Shown: positions 9,803-18,036 of the stretch, piece by piece | Layout: every line of letters starts with the position of its first letter | Position numbering within the stretch: the first letter of the stretch is position 1 | DNA from: Rhodococcoides fascians A44A | GTDB taxonomy: Bacteria > Actinomycetota > Actinomycetes > Mycobacteriales > Mycobacteriaceae | DNA length: 55,345 bases | Direction: 5' to 3' | Assembly (NCBI RefSeq): GCF_000760735.1 | Contig: NZ_JMEX01000005.1 | Coordinates: forward strand, 1,029,237 to 1,084,581 | Program-made: the position numbers and the translations under genes | Notes under the pieces: model-generated | Databases searched by the model: none | Told to the model about the DNA's origin: nothing | Seen by the model: the letters and a program-made list of their open reading frames with translations, nothing else

Positions 9803-10479
9803 CGTGGAGTCTCCAGCGCGTACCCGACGCCGTGAACGGTGCGGATCAGCGTGCCGCCGAGCTTGCGTCGTAACGCTTTCACATGACTGTCCACGGTCCG
9901 ACTGCTGGCAGAATCCTCCCAACCCCACAGTTCGGCGAGGAGGGTGTCGCGGGCGACCGCAGCGCCGGGTCGAGCCGACAGGAATGCAAGGATGTCGAAT
10001 TCGGTTCGGGTGAGGTGAATTTCACCGTCGGGTCCGCTCACGCGTCGCGCATCGTGGTCGATTCGAAACGCGCCGAGCGTCATCGCCGCCGTCGCAGTCG
10101 ATGCCGCGGCGGTGCGTTCGGCGCGACGAAGGAGTGCGTGCACCCGCGCGACGACCTCGCGCATACTGAACGGCTTGGAGAGATAGTCGTCGGCGCCGAC
10201 GCCGAGTCCGACGAGCATGTCGGTCTCGTCCGACTTCGCGGTCAGCATCAGCACCGGAATCGGACGGTCCGCCTGGATCCGTCGGCACACCTCCAGGCCG
10301 TCGAAGCCCGGCAGCATGATGTCGAGAACCACGACGTCCGGCTTCTCGCGGGCACAGACCTCGACCGCCGACGGTCCGTCGTGCGCCGTCACCACGCCGA
10401 AACCTTCGCCGCGGAGTCGTGCGGCCAACGCGTCGGAGATCGTGGGTTCGTCGTCGACGACCAGCACTGTGCGGTTCAT
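9799..10479 (-). CDS. OmpR/PhoB-family response regulator
   Basis: A 226-residue regulator. The receiver has the acidic pocket at residues 9-11 (VVDDE), phospho-acceptor Asp53 in VVLDIMLP, the conserved MLTAKS and the Lys in DYLSKPFS. The C-terminal winged helix ends RTVDSHVKALRRKLGG..VHGVGYAL, which is OmpR type. It starts at ATG 10479 and is the promoter-proximal gene of a two-gene operon with the kinase. Targets are not evident; the divergent siderophore-binding protein gene is 189 bp away and has its own IdeR-like box. Confidence 0.94.
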   Translation of the reverse strand: MNRTVLVVDDEPTISDALAARLRGEGFGVVTAHDGPSAVEVCAREKPDVVVLDIMLPGFDGLEVCRRIQADRPIPVLMLTAKSDETDMLVGLGVGADDYLSKPFSMREVVARVHALLRRAERTAAASTATAAMTLGAFRIDHDARRVSGPDGEIHLTRTEFDILAFLSARPGAAVARDTLLAELWGWEDSASSRTVDSHVKALRRKLGGTLIRTVHGVGYALETPR

Positions 10480-10590
10480 GATGTCGACCCTAGAGCCCGG
10501 ACGTGGAGGAGTCCGTCGGGAAATGTGGAGGTTCGGTGAAGATCCGTCGGGCCGCGCGGGCGTCGCGGGACACGGCCTGATTCCGTCACA

Positions 10591-10609
10591 TAAGGGTCGG
10601 CTACCCTTA
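10591..10609 (+). promoter_or_regulatory. IdeR/DtxR-type iron box
   Basis: TAAGGGTCGGCTACCCTTA is a 19-bp near-perfect palindrome that matches the IdeR/DtxR consensus TTAGGTTAGGCTAACCTAA at 14 of 19 positions, including the central GGCT. It lies 60 bp upstream of the ATG of the ferric-siderophore binding protein gene, which is where an iron repressor would block the promoter. Repression under iron-replete conditions is inferred from the site and the gene type. Confidence 0.78.
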
Positions 10610-10668
10610 CGGATCCGAGCGAGGCCCGACAGAACTCGAGCCACGTCACCCCCTCGAAAGGCACCTTC

Positions 10669-11712
10669 ATGGTCGAATCCACGCGACTGCTTCGGTGGGC
10701 CGCCGCCGCGGCAGCTGCCGCGCTCCTGCTGTCCGCATGCTCGAGTTCGTCCGACGACACGGCGAGCACTCCCACCAGCGGCTCCGAGTCGAGCGGGGCG
10801 TTTCCGGTGACCGTCGACCACGCCTTCGGCGAGACGACGGTGGAATCGGAACCGCAACGCGTCGTCTCCGTCGGTTACACCGAGCAGGACACCCTCCTCG
10901 CACTCGGCGTGATCCCCGTCGGCGTCACCGAATGGTACGGCGAGCAGCCGTACGCCACCTGGCCGTGGGCACAGGACGCGCTCGGCGACGCACAACCGGA
11001 GGTGCTCGACATCGCCGACGGCTTTCAGTACGAACGGATCGTCGGGCTCGAGCCCGATCTGATCATCGCGACCAACGCGGGTCTGGATCAGGAATCCTAC
11101 GACCGGCTCAGCGAGATCGCGCCGACCATTGCACACTCCGGCGAGTACTCCGAGTACTTCGAACCGTGGGATGTTCAAGCTCGCAGCATCGGCGCCGCCG
11201 TCGGCAAGAAGGACGACGTCGAGAATCTCATCGCGGGCGTCGACGAGAAGTTCGCAGCCGCGAGGGCCGAGCACCCGGAGTTCGAGGGAACCAAGGCGAT
11301 CTTCCTGCAGAACGCAATCTACGACGGCGACGCCATCGCCTACCAGAACGGCTTGAGCACGGACTTTCTGACCGATCTCGGGTTCGTCGTGCCGTCGGAC
11401 ATCGATGAATTCGCACCCGCGGACGGCAGCGGCCAGGCATACATTCCGCTCGAGAACCTGTCGGTCCTCGATTCGGCCGACGTGCTGCTCTGGGGCACCG
11501 AGAAGCCCGAAGATCGCACCGCACTCGAGCAGGAGCGGGTGTATCGGAACCTCGAGCGGGTGAAAGAGAACAAGCTCGTGTTCACCGATGGCGTCACAGC
11601 AGGCGCGATCTACTTCACCAGCGTCCTGAGCTTGCCGTACGTGATCGACAAGTTGGTCCCGGCGTTCGCCGGCACGCTCGCCGGGGGCGGCGCAGCCACC
11701 ACCACGAGTTGA
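10669..11712 (+). CDS. Iron-siderophore ABC transporter substrate-binding lipoprotein
   Basis: A 347-residue periplasmic-binding protein of the FecB/FepB (TroA-fold) class. A lipoprotein signal peptide ends in LLLSAC (lipidated Cys near residue 24), followed by a Ser-rich linker. The mature part has FGETTVESEPQRVVSVGYTEQD, GLEPDLIIATNAG and a long central helix, as expected for two lobes joined by one helix. An AAAGG ribosome-binding site precedes ATG 10669. No permease or ATPase genes are adjacent, so it is an orphan that must use components encoded elsewhere. The IdeR-like box upstream supports iron regulation. The siderophore is unknown. Confidence 0.93.
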   Translation: MVESTRLLRWAAAAAAAALLLSACSSSSDDTASTPTSGSESSGAFPVTVDHAFGETTVESEPQRVVSVGYTEQDTLLALGVIPVGVTEWYGEQPYATWPWAQDALGDAQPEVLDIADGFQYERIVGLEPDLIIATNAGLDQESYDRLSEIAPTIAHSGEYSEYFEPWDVQARSIGAAVGKKDDVENLIAGVDEKFAAARAEHPEFEGTKAIFLQNAIYDGDAIAYQNGLSTDFLTDLGFVVPSDIDEFAPADGSGQAYIPLENLSVLDSADVLLWGTEKPEDRTALEQERVYRNLERVKENKLVFTDGVTAGAIYFTSVLSLPYVIDKLVPAFAGTLAGGGAATTTS

Positions 11713-11721
11713 CCGACCTCG

Positions 11722-11772
11722 GCCTGGATCTCTCGGACGCACACCGAGCGGTGCGCACCGAAAGATCCAGGC
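11722..11772. terminator. Hairpin between convergent genes
   Basis: GCCTGGATCT at 11722-11731 pairs perfectly with AGATCCAGGC at 11763-11772. The intervening bases hold a second hairpin (GCACACCG with CGGTGCGC, one mismatch). It lies 9 bp after the stop of the binding protein gene and 8 bp before the stop of the convergent MFS gene, so it could serve both directions. No long T-run follows on either side. Confidence 0.5.
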
Positions 11773-11779
11773 GAGTCGA

Positions 11780-13039
11780 TCAAGCAGCGCGGGCGTCGGT
11801 CCGTCGCTGCATCCACATCGCGATGGACAGGACGACGAGGCCTGCGACGGCAAGGATGGCACCTGCAGCCGCGGGTGCCGTGTACCCGAAGCCGGCGGCG
11901 ATGACGGCACCACCGAGCGCGGCACCGATTGCATTGGCGAGGTTGAACGCCGCGTGATTGAGCGACGCCGCCAGTGTCTGAGCGTCCTCGGCGACGTCCA
12001 TCAACCGGGTCTGCAGTCCGGGGATCACCGACGAGCCCGACGCGCCGATCAGGAACACCAGGATCAGCGCGCTGATCGGGTTGTGTGCGGCCAGAACGAA
12101 CGCAGCCAGGAACACAGCCATCGATGCCAGCCCGAAGAACGTTCCCTTCAGCTTGAAGCGGTCCGCGAGCCATCCGCCGAAGTAGTTGCCGGCAACCATG
12201 CCGAGGCCGTAGATCATCAGCGCGACCGGCACCAGAGTGCGTGCCAGTCCCGCGACATCGGTCAGCGTCGACGAGATATAGGTGTACACGGCGAACATGC
12301 CACCGAAGCCGACCATGCCGACGAACAGCGTCATCCACACCTGGCTGCGGCGAAGTGCACCGAGCTCCGTGATCGGATTGGTGGTCGGCATGCCGTCGAG
12401 ACGAGGCATCCACATGATCAAGGCGGTGACGGTGAGTGCACCGATCACCCCGACGACGGCGAACGCACTGCGCCAGCCGAGAAGTTGCCCGAGCCAGGTA
12501 GCTGCGGGGACACCGACGACGTTGGCTATCGAGAGCCCCATCATGACCATCGCAACAGCTTTGGCGCGCTTGCCCGGCTCGGCGAGATGCGCCGCGACGA
12601 GCGCCGCGATACCGAAGTACGCACCGTGAGGCAAGCCCGCGACGAACCTGGACGCGACCAATTCGTTGAAACTGGGAGCGAACACGGTACCGAGGTTGCC
12701 GAGAGTGAACGCCACCATCAGAGCGATCAACAGTGCTCGACGCGGTACACGCGCGGCCAGCGTCGCGATCGCGGGCGCACCGACGACGACGCCGAGGGCG
12801 TACGCCGAGATCATGTGACCGGCCGAGGGCTCGGAGATACCCATGCTCGACGCCACGTCGGGAAGCAGACCCATCGACGCGAACTCGGTGGTCCCGATAC
12901 CGAACCCACCGATCGACAGGGCGAACATCGCGAACCGTCTCCGCGTGGAGTGCGGACGGTTACTGGTACTCAGGCCGCTCGACACCTTCGAACGCACGGC
13001 GCCGACATTCCTGGCGAGGGCGGAATCGGTGACAGACAC
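11780..13039 (-). CDS. MFS transporter, DHA1 family (AraJ/CmlA-like)
   Basis: A 419-residue, twelve-helix major facilitator protein. The motifs GGFGIGTTEFASMGLLPDVA in helix 1, GAPAIATLAARVPRR in the loop 2-3 region, and RFVAGLPHGAYFGIAALVAA in helix 4 are typical of the AraJ/YdhP/Cml group of drug or sugar efflux permeases. GTG 13039 is chosen because it has GAAAGG about 10 nt upstream and removes an unlikely N-terminal extension. It is monocistronic, convergent to the siderophore-binding gene. The substrate cannot be read from the sequence. Confidence 0.9.
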   Translation of the reverse strand: MSVTDSALARNVGAVRSKVSSGLSTSNRPHSTRRRFAMFALSIGGFGIGTTEFASMGLLPDVASSMGISEPSAGHMISAYALGVVVGAPAIATLAARVPRRALLIALMVAFTLGNLGTVFAPSFNELVASRFVAGLPHGAYFGIAALVAAHLAEPGKRAKAVAMVMMGLSIANVVGVPAATWLGQLLGWRSAFAVVGVIGALTVTALIMWMPRLDGMPTTNPITELGALRRSQVWMTLFVGMVGFGGMFAVYTYISSTLTDVAGLARTLVPVALMIYGLGMVAGNYFGGWLADRFKLKGTFFGLASMAVFLAAFVLAAHNPISALILVFLIGASGSSVIPGLQTRLMDVAEDAQTLAASLNHAAFNLANAIGAALGGAVIAAGFGYTAPAAAGAILAVAGLVVLSIAMWMQRRTDARAA

Positions 13040-13190
13040 GGCACAACGACCTTTCGGGGTTTCGGGGTTTCGGGATCGATCAAGAAGAAAAAGGACGGAC
13101 TGGATCGGCAACGTCCCAGGCGTCAATTGTCATCCCCGGCACAAGCGATTTTCGAATCCTCCGGCGGTGATAGTGCTCACGCCGCCGTCC

Positions 13191-13334
13191 AACGGTCGAT
13201 CCGCAGGCCCCACTACTACCTTTATAGTGCTCATTCCGCAGGCTCCACTCCCGGCCTTCATCGTGCTCGTTCCGCAGGCTCCACTCCCGGCCTTCATCGT
13301 GCTCGTTCCGCAGGCTCCACTCCCGGCCGTCGGC
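13191..13334. repeat. 36-bp tandem repeat, four units
   Basis: Units begin at 13191 (diverged), 13227, 13263 and 13299, spaced 36 bp. The well-conserved units read GTGCTC(A/G)TTCCGCAGG then CTCCACTCCCGGCC and CTTCATC. Read on the minus strand, the core is CGGGAGTGGAGCCTGCGGAA, the same core as the 37-bp units at 6391-6525 on the plus strand. The array lies between the MFS promoter region and the SAM-IV riboswitch. No unique spacers are present. Confidence 0.9.
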
Positions 13335-13393
13335 GCGCGTGTTGTGGCCGGACTGCTTGTTTCCCGAAGTCGATCGCACCGCTAGGATTCACG

Positions 13394-13500
13394 CCAGGTC
13401 ATGAGTGCCAGCATCGAGCCCCGGCTTGCTGGCCGGCAACCCTCCAACCGCGGTGGGGTGCCCCGGGTGAGAAGACCTGGTTAGTCGGCTGCGCACACGC
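13394..13500 (+). ncRNA. SAM-IV riboswitch
   Basis: The sequence contains the conserved SAM-IV core: GTCATGAGTGCCAGC, then CCCCGGCTTGCTGGCCGG, CAACCCTCC, CCGCGGTGGGGTGCCCCGGG. The closing stem P1 is visible as CCAGGTC at 13394-13400 pairing with GACCTGG at 13474-13480; the following TTAGTCGGCTGCGC is where the SAM-IV 3' pseudoknot stem lies. SAM-IV aptamers are known from actinobacteria, where they sit before methionine and sulfur genes and lower expression when S-adenosylmethionine is plentiful. Here it precedes metY-metX by about 200 nt. The 3' boundary is approximate. Confidence 0.93.
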
Positions 13501-13519
13501 GTTGCCGTCGAGCAAGCGC

Positions 13520-13558
13520 GGGCCCGCCACGGTGATGTCACATGATGTCGGTGGGCCC
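13520..13558 (+). promoter_or_regulatory. GC-rich hairpin downstream of the riboswitch (candidate expression platform)
   Basis: GGGCCCGCC at 13520-13528 pairs with GGTGGGCCC at 13550-13558 (one G-U pair), enclosing a 21-nt loop. It sits between the SAM-IV aptamer and the poly-Cys leader ORF. There is no T-run after it, so it is not a classical intrinsic terminator; it could act with Rho or by long-range pairing. Role inferred from position. Confidence 0.4.
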
Positions 13559-13608
13559 ACTGACCGGGAGTTGTCCGACACGTCGGCGGCCCCAGGAAGA
13601 GGTTGATC

Positions 13609-13671
13609 ATGTGTTGTTGTACCGATACGCCCCGCCCCGGCTTTCCGGACGAGAGCCGATTCGAAACCTGA
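13609..13671 (+). CDS. Poly-cysteine leader peptide (candidate cysteine-responsive attenuator)
   Basis: A 20-codon ORF, MCCCTDTPRPGFPDESRFET, with ATG 13609 and TGA 13669-13671. A good ribosome-binding site (AGGAAGAGG, 13594-13602) precedes it by about 6 nt. Codons 2-4 are three consecutive TGT Cys codons, rare in a high-GC genome where TGC is favoured. The stop lies 30 nt before the metY ATG. Poly-cysteine leader ORFs acting as cysteine-sensing attenuators of downstream operons have been described in mycobacteria. Here the ORF lies between a SAM-IV riboswitch and a sulfhydrylase gene, so slow decoding of Cys codons would report sulfur shortage. Two TTCGAA palindromes (about 13659-13664 and 13678-13683) flank the stop codon and may pair near the metY ribosome-binding site. 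Function is inferred. Confidence 0.75.
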   Translation: MCCCTDTPRPGFPDESRFET

Positions 13672-13701
13672 TCATCCTTCGAAGACGGAGTTATCACTCA
13701 C

Positions 13702-15039
13702 ATGACCGACAACACCCCTGACGTCGTGGACGCAACCGGCGCCCCCATCGAAGACCCCACTGCTTCGTGGGCTTTCGAGACCAAGCAGATTCACACGGGT
13801 CAGACTCCGGACGGCGCGACCAACGCGCGCGCTCTGCCCATCTACCAGACCACGTCGTACACGTTCGACAACACCGATCACGCCGCCGCACTGTTCGGGC
13901 TGGCAGAACCGGGCAACATCTACACCCGCATCATCAACCCCACCCAGGACGTGGTCGAGCAGCGCATCGCTGCTCTCGAGGGCGGCGTCGCCGCGCTGCT
14001 CCTGGCGTCCGGGCAGGCCGCCGAGACGTTCGCGATCCTCAACCTCGCGGAAGCGGGCGATCACATCGTCTCCAGCCCTCGTCTGTACGGCGGAACGTAC
14101 AACCTGTTTCACTACACGCTTCCGAAGTTCGGTGTGCAGGTCACGTTCGTCGAGGATCCGGACGATCTCGAGCAGTGGCGCGCAGCCATCACCCCGAACA
14201 CCAAAGCGTTCTACGGCGAGACCATCTCCAACCCGAAGAACGACATTCTCGACATCCCCGGTATCTCCGCCGTGGCGCACGAGAACGGGATTCCGCTCAT
14301 AGTCGACAACACCGTCGCGACTCCGTATCTCATCCAGCCGCTGAAGCACGGCGCGGACATCGTCGTGCATTCGGCGACGAAGTACCTCGGCGGGCACGGC
14401 ACCGCCATCGCGGGCGTCATCGTCGACGGTGGCACCTTCGATTGGACGCAGGGGCGCCACACCAACTTCACGACGGCCGATCCCAGCTATCACGGCGTCG
14501 TGTTCGCGGACCTCGGTGCTCCGGCGTTCGCGCTCAAGGCCCGCGTCCAGTTGCTGCGTGATGTCGGCGCGGCCGTGTCTCCGTTCAACGCGTTCCTCAT
14601 CAGCCAGGGGCTCGAGACGTTGAGTCTGCGCATCGAACGTCACGTCGAGAACGCACAGAAGGTGGCGGCGTTCCTCGAGGCGCGGGACGAGGTGGAGTCC
14701 ATCAACTACGCGGGTCTGAAGTCCTCGCCGTGGTACGGCCGCGGCCAGGAACTTGCACCGAAGGGCCAGGGCGCCATCATCGCGTTCGAGCTGAAGGGCG
14801 GCGTCGACGCCGGCAAGAAGTTCGTCAACGCGCTGAGCCTTCACAGCCATGTGGCTAACATCGGTGATGTGCGTTCACTCGTCATTCACCCCGCCTCGAC
14901 CACACATTCGCAGTTGACGCCGGAGGAGCAGCTGGCCTCGGGCGTCACTCCGGGCCTGGTCAGGCTCGCTGTGGGTATCGAAGGGATCGACGATATTCTC
15001 GCCGATCTCGAAACCGGATTCGCAGCGGCGGCGTCTTGA
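13702..15039 (+). CDS. metY: O-acetylhomoserine sulfhydrylase (O-acetylhomoserine aminocarboxypropyltransferase)
   Basis: A 445-residue PLP enzyme of the Cys/Met metabolism class that makes homocysteine from O-acetylhomoserine and sulfide. The N terminus has [13 protein letters not shown], the mid-region [16 protein letters not shown], and the PLP lysine is Lys227 in [10 protein letters not shown]. Length (about 440) and the insert pattern fit the MetY group and not the shorter cystathionine gamma-synthase group. ATG 13702 has GACGGAG about 12 nt upstream. It is followed by metX with a TTGA overlap, so the two steps of direct sulfhydrylation are translationally coupled. It lies behind a SAM-IV riboswitch and a poly-Cys leader. 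Confidence 0.95.
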   Translation: MTDNTPDVVDATGAPIEDPTASWAFETKQIHTGQTPDGATNARALPIYQTTSYTFDNTDHAAALFGLAEPGNIYTRIINPTQDVVEQRIAALEGGVAALLLASGQAAETFAILNLAEAGDHIVSSPRLYGGTYNLFHYTLPKFGVQVTFVEDPDDLEQWRAAITPNTKAFYGETISNPKNDILDIPGISAVAHENGIPLIVDNTVATPYLIQPLKHGADIVVHSATKYLGGHGTAIAGVIVDGGTFDWTQGRHTNFTTADPSYHGVVFADLGAPAFALKARVQLLRDVGAAVSPFNAFLISQGLETLSLRIERHVENAQKVAAFLEARDEVESINYAGLKSSPWYGRGQELAPKGQGAIIAFELKGGVDAGKKFVNALSLHSHVANIGDVRSLVIHPASTTHSQLTPEEQLASGVTPGLVRLAVGIEGIDDILADLETGFAAAAS

Positions 15040-16184
15040 CCATCGGCTCTGTGCACGACGTCCGTCCGGCTGCGGGATTCCCGCCGCCGGACGGACGGCT
15101 CGGCAGTATCGACATCGGCCGGCTCGACCTCGAGAGCGGTGCCTCGCTACCCCAGGTGACCGTTGCGGTGCAGCGCTGGGGAGAGCTCGCACCCGGACGT
15201 GACAACGTGGTTCTCGTCGAGCACGCCCTCACCGGCGATTCGCACGTCAGCGGACCCGCCGACGCGGATCACGCGTTGCCCGGCTGGTGGAACGGGATGG
15301 TCGGACCCGGCGCACCGATAGACACCGACGAGTGGTGCGTCGTCGCATCGAACGTCCTCGGTGGCTGCGGTGGAACGACGGGTCCCAGCTCGCTCGCCGA
15401 GGACGGTAAGCCGTACGGCAGCCGATTCCCCGGCATCTCCATTCGCGACCAGGTTGCGGCCGAGGTCGCGCTCGCGGACGCGCTCGGCATCCACCGCTTC
15501 GCTGCTGTCGTCGGCGGTTCCATGGGCGGCATGCGCACACTGGAGTGGATCGTCGGCCATCCCGAGCGTGTCGGCGCCGCCCTCGTACTCGCCGTCGGCG
15601 CCCGCGCCACTGCGGATCAGATCGGTACGCAGACCACTCAGATCGAAGCGATCGCGTCGGATCCGGACTGGCAGGGCGGTGATTACCACGGCACGGCTCG
15701 ATCCCCTCGCGCTGGACTGAAGATCGCTCGTCGCATCGCGCACCTGACCTATCGCACCGAGAGCGAGCTCGACCTCCGGTTCGAGAACAACCCCCAGGGC
15801 GACGAGAACCCGTGGAACGGTGGCCGATACGCCGTCGACAGCTACCTTCAGCACCAGGCCAACAAGTTGGCCGACAGGTTCGACGCAAGCACGTACGTAT
15901 TACTGAGCGAGGCGATGAACCGGCACGACATCGGTCGGGGACGCGGTGGCGTCGACGAAGCCCTGGCGCGCGCGACGGTGCCGACCATCGTCGGCGGTGT
16001 GGATTCCGACCGGTTGTATCCGCTGCGTCAGCAGAAGGAGATCGCGCGCGGTCTACCCGAGTGCCGTGGACTCGAAGTCATTCAGTCCAGAGACGGTCAC
16101 GACGGCTTTCTCACCGAAGCCGGGTCCGTCGCAAAGCTGCTCGGCGAGACGATGCAGCACGCACGCGCTGCTCGCCACGTCTGA
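15036..16184 (+). CDS. metX: Homoserine O-acetyltransferase
   Basis: A 382-residue alpha/beta-hydrolase fold enzyme that transfers acetyl from acetyl-CoA to homoserine, the committed step of methionine synthesis. The nucleophile elbow GGSMGG places Ser162 as the catalytic serine; the terminal GHDGFL carries the catalytic His, and VDSDRLYPL holds the Asp region. [12 protein letters not shown] and [11 protein letters not shown] are typical of MetX. The start is TTG 15036, overlapping the metY stop (TTGA); it is favoured because the N terminus MTIGSVHDV then aligns with mycobacterial MetX, which as I recall starts MTISDV. It is the second gene of the metY-metX operon. Confidence 0.95.
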   Translation: MTIGSVHDVRPAAGFPPPDGRLGSIDIGRLDLESGASLPQVTVAVQRWGELAPGRDNVVLVEHALTGDSHVSGPADADHALPGWWNGMVGPGAPIDTDEWCVVASNVLGGCGGTTGPSSLAEDGKPYGSRFPGISIRDQVAAEVALADALGIHRFAAVVGGSMGGMRTLEWIVGHPERVGAALVLAVGARATADQIGTQTTQIEAIASDPDWQGGDYHGTARSPRAGLKIARRIAHLTYRTESELDLRFENNPQGDENPWNGGRYAVDSYLQHQANKLADRFDASTYVLLSEAMNRHDIGRGRGGVDEALARATVPTIVGGVDSDRLYPLRQQKEIARGLPECRGLEVIQSRDGHDGFLTEAGSVAKLLGETMQHARAARHV

Positions 16185-16214
16185 ACTCAGGAGTCGACCG
16201 ACTCGGTGCGGCGC

Positions 16215-16490
16215 TCAGTCCGTACCGAGTGGGTCGATCGAGGACGACAGAAAGACGATGGCGCCGCCCACCAGCGCGAGGGCGGACACGTCGAAGCCAC
16301 GGCTTCGTACCGCGAGCAGCCCCACGCGGTTTTCGGGAACACACAGCCGGAAACCCGCCGCGAGAAGAGTGGCCACGCCCAGCACGAACGATCCGCGGCG
16401 CCACCGGTCCGCGAGGACGAGCACGAGCGCGGCCGCGAGGACGACCATCACGGCCAGTAGTGGCAGGTTCTTGCGGATCTGAGCGCCCAT
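16215..16490 (-). CDS. DUF3017 small membrane protein
   Basis: A 91-residue protein with three hydrophobic segments (NLPLLAVMVVLAAALVLVL, SFVLGVATLLAAGFRL and VSALALVGGAIVFLSSSI) and the conserved CVPENRVGLLAVRSR between the second and third. This matches DUF3017, an actinobacterial family encoded next to folD. It lies 6 bp after the folD stop, in the same transcript, as in mycobacteria. Function is unknown. Confidence 0.88.
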   Translation of the reverse strand: MGAQIRKNLPLLAVMVVLAAALVLVLADRWRRGSFVLGVATLLAAGFRLCVPENRVGLLAVRSRGFDVSALALVGGAIVFLSSSIDPLGTD

Positions 16491-16496
16491 GCGACG

Positions 16497-17357
16497 TCAG
16501 ACCGTCGCCGGGAGGTCTCGCTCGGCACGTTCGACGACGTTGGACAGCAGGAAGGCGCGAGTGAGCGGTCCCACGCCCCCGGGATTGGGTGAGACGAATC
16601 CCGCGACGTCCGCGACGCCTGCAGCGACGTCGCCGCGCAGACCGTCCTCGGTCCTGCTGACGCCGACGTCGAGGACCGCAGCACCCGGCTTGACCATGTC
16701 GGCGGTGATGATGCCCGGCACACCGGCGGCCGCGATGACGATGTCGGCGCGAGACACCTCGGCCGCAAGATCACGGGTTCCGGTGTGGCACAGCGTCACT
16801 GTCGCGTTCTCCGACCTGCGAGTCAGCAGGAGTCCGATCGGGCGGCCCACCGTCACACCGCGACCGACGACGACGGCGTGAGCGCCGTCGATCCGTACGT
16901 CGTACCGACGCAGCAGATGCACGATTCCGCGCGGTGTGCACGGCAGCGCAGCGTCCTTGCCCAGCACCAGACGCCCGAGGTTGATCGGGTGCAGGCCGTC
17001 GGCATCCTTGTCCGGGTCGATGCGTTCGAGCGCCGCGTTCTCGTCGAGATGCTTCGGCAACGGAAGTTGGACGATGTATCCGGTGCACGCCGGATTGGCA
17101 TTGAGTTCGTCGATGACGGCTTCGAGATCCGCCTGGGTGATGTCGGCGGGGAGATCGCGTCGAATCGATGTGATCCCGACCTTCGCGCAGTCGTTGTGCT
17201 TGCCCCGCACGTAGGCGGCCGAACCCGGGTCGTCGCCGACGAGAACCGTCGCGAGGCCGGGAACGATACCGTTCTCTCGCAGGGTCCGAACCCGCTCGGT
17301 GAGATCGACGAAAATCTCGTCGCGGGTCGTCTTGCCGTCCAGAATCGTTGCAGTCAC
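16497..17357 (-). CDS. folD: Bifunctional methylenetetrahydrofolate dehydrogenase / methenyltetrahydrofolate cyclohydrolase
   Basis: A 286-residue cytosolic enzyme interconverting 5,10-methylene-, methenyl- and 10-formyl-tetrahydrofolate, feeding purine and formyl-Met synthesis. It has [14 protein letters not shown] with the catalytic Lys of the YxxxK motif, [10 protein letters not shown], the NADP-binding [16 protein letters not shown], and the C-terminal [21 protein letters not shown] 17357 (VTATILDGK) is preferred; an ATG nine bases upstream is the alternative. It heads a two-gene unit with the DUF3017 gene. Confidence 0.95.
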   Translation of the reverse strand: MTATILDGKTTRDEIFVDLTERVRTLRENGIVPGLATVLVGDDPGSAAYVRGKHNDCAKVGITSIRRDLPADITQADLEAVIDELNANPACTGYIVQLPLPKHLDENAALERIDPDKDADGLHPINLGRLVLGKDAALPCTPRGIVHLLRRYDVRIDGAHAVVVGRGVTVGRPIGLLLTRRSENATVTLCHTGTRDLAAEVSRADIVIAAAGVPGIITADMVKPGAAVLDVGVSRTEDGLRGDVAAGVADVAGFVSPNPGGVGPLTRAFLLSNVVERAERDLPATV

Positions 17358-17394
17358 GACCCACATTGTTCCAGGTCTGTCACCGGCCGATTTC

Positions 17395-18003
17395 TCACCC
17401 CTCGACAGCGAGTCCCTGCGCTTGCGCGTAGGCCACCGCCTGGGTGAGCTCGATCTTCGTGCCGACGAGCGAGGTCCCCACCCAGAGCGCCCCGTCTACC
17501 CTCGACCCGCGTAGATCCGCGGCGTCGAGTTTGGCGCCGGTGGCTCGCGCGCCGGAGAGGTCGACCGACACGAGCGTCGCCTTGCGCAGGTCGGTGTTCA
17601 CGAGGTTGGCCTCGACGAATCGACATCCCGTCAGGTCCACTCCACGCAGGTCGGCGCCGCCCATCCCTGCCAGAGTGAAGTCGACCTCGTCGAACGTCGC
17701 GGGCCGCAGCCTGCAGTCCACGAATGTCGAACCCATGAACGTCGAATTGCGAAAAGTGGAGTGCAGCAAATTGGTTCGAGTGAAAGTACAGGACCGGAAG
17801 GCCGCGTCGCGGTGGACCGATTCGGTCAGATCGGTGCCGGTGAAGTCGCACTCGGTGAACACCACGGACGTCGTCTCCAGGCCGCTGAGGTCCGCATCCC
17901 GGAAGGTGCAGGCCACGTAACTTCGGCCGTTCCACCGTTGCCGATCGAGTCTGCTGTCGGAGTAGTCCTCGCCGATGATCTGTTCCTCGTCCACCTGCAC
18001 CAT
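17395..18003 (-). CDS. Pentapeptide repeat protein
   Basis: A 202-residue protein made largely of pentapeptide A(D/N)Lxx-type repeats ([59 protein letters not shown]), with roughly 25 repeats between residues 31 and 185. Such proteins fold as a right-handed quadrilateral beta helix; some mimic DNA and protect gyrase from quinolones, but most have no known role. The start could be ATG 18003 or the GTG nine bases later (17994); GGGGAAGG lies better for the latter. It is divergent from trmL, 33 bp away. Folding class is secure; function is not. Confidence 0.85.
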   Translation of the reverse strand: MVQVDEEQIIGEDYSDSRLDRQRWNGRSYVACTFRDADLSGLETTSVVFTECDFTGTDLTESVHRDAAFRSCTFTRTNLLHSTFRNSTFMGSTFVDCRLRPATFDEVDFTLAGMGGADLRGVDLTGCRFVEANLVNTDLRKATLVSVDLSGARATGAKLDAADLRGSRVDGALWVGTSLVGTKIELTQAVAYAQAQGLAVEG

Positions 18004-18036
18004 CCTTCCCCGACGCGTGGTGGCAGAGTGAGCCGG

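Noticed and set aside
13191..13334. Possible CRISPR array
   Set aside because: Same reasons: contiguous 36-bp units without spacers.
11954..13606. 550-codon plus-strand frame across the MFS gene and repeats
   Set aside because: It covers the antisense of the transporter, then the 36-bp repeats and the riboswitch; not protein-coding.
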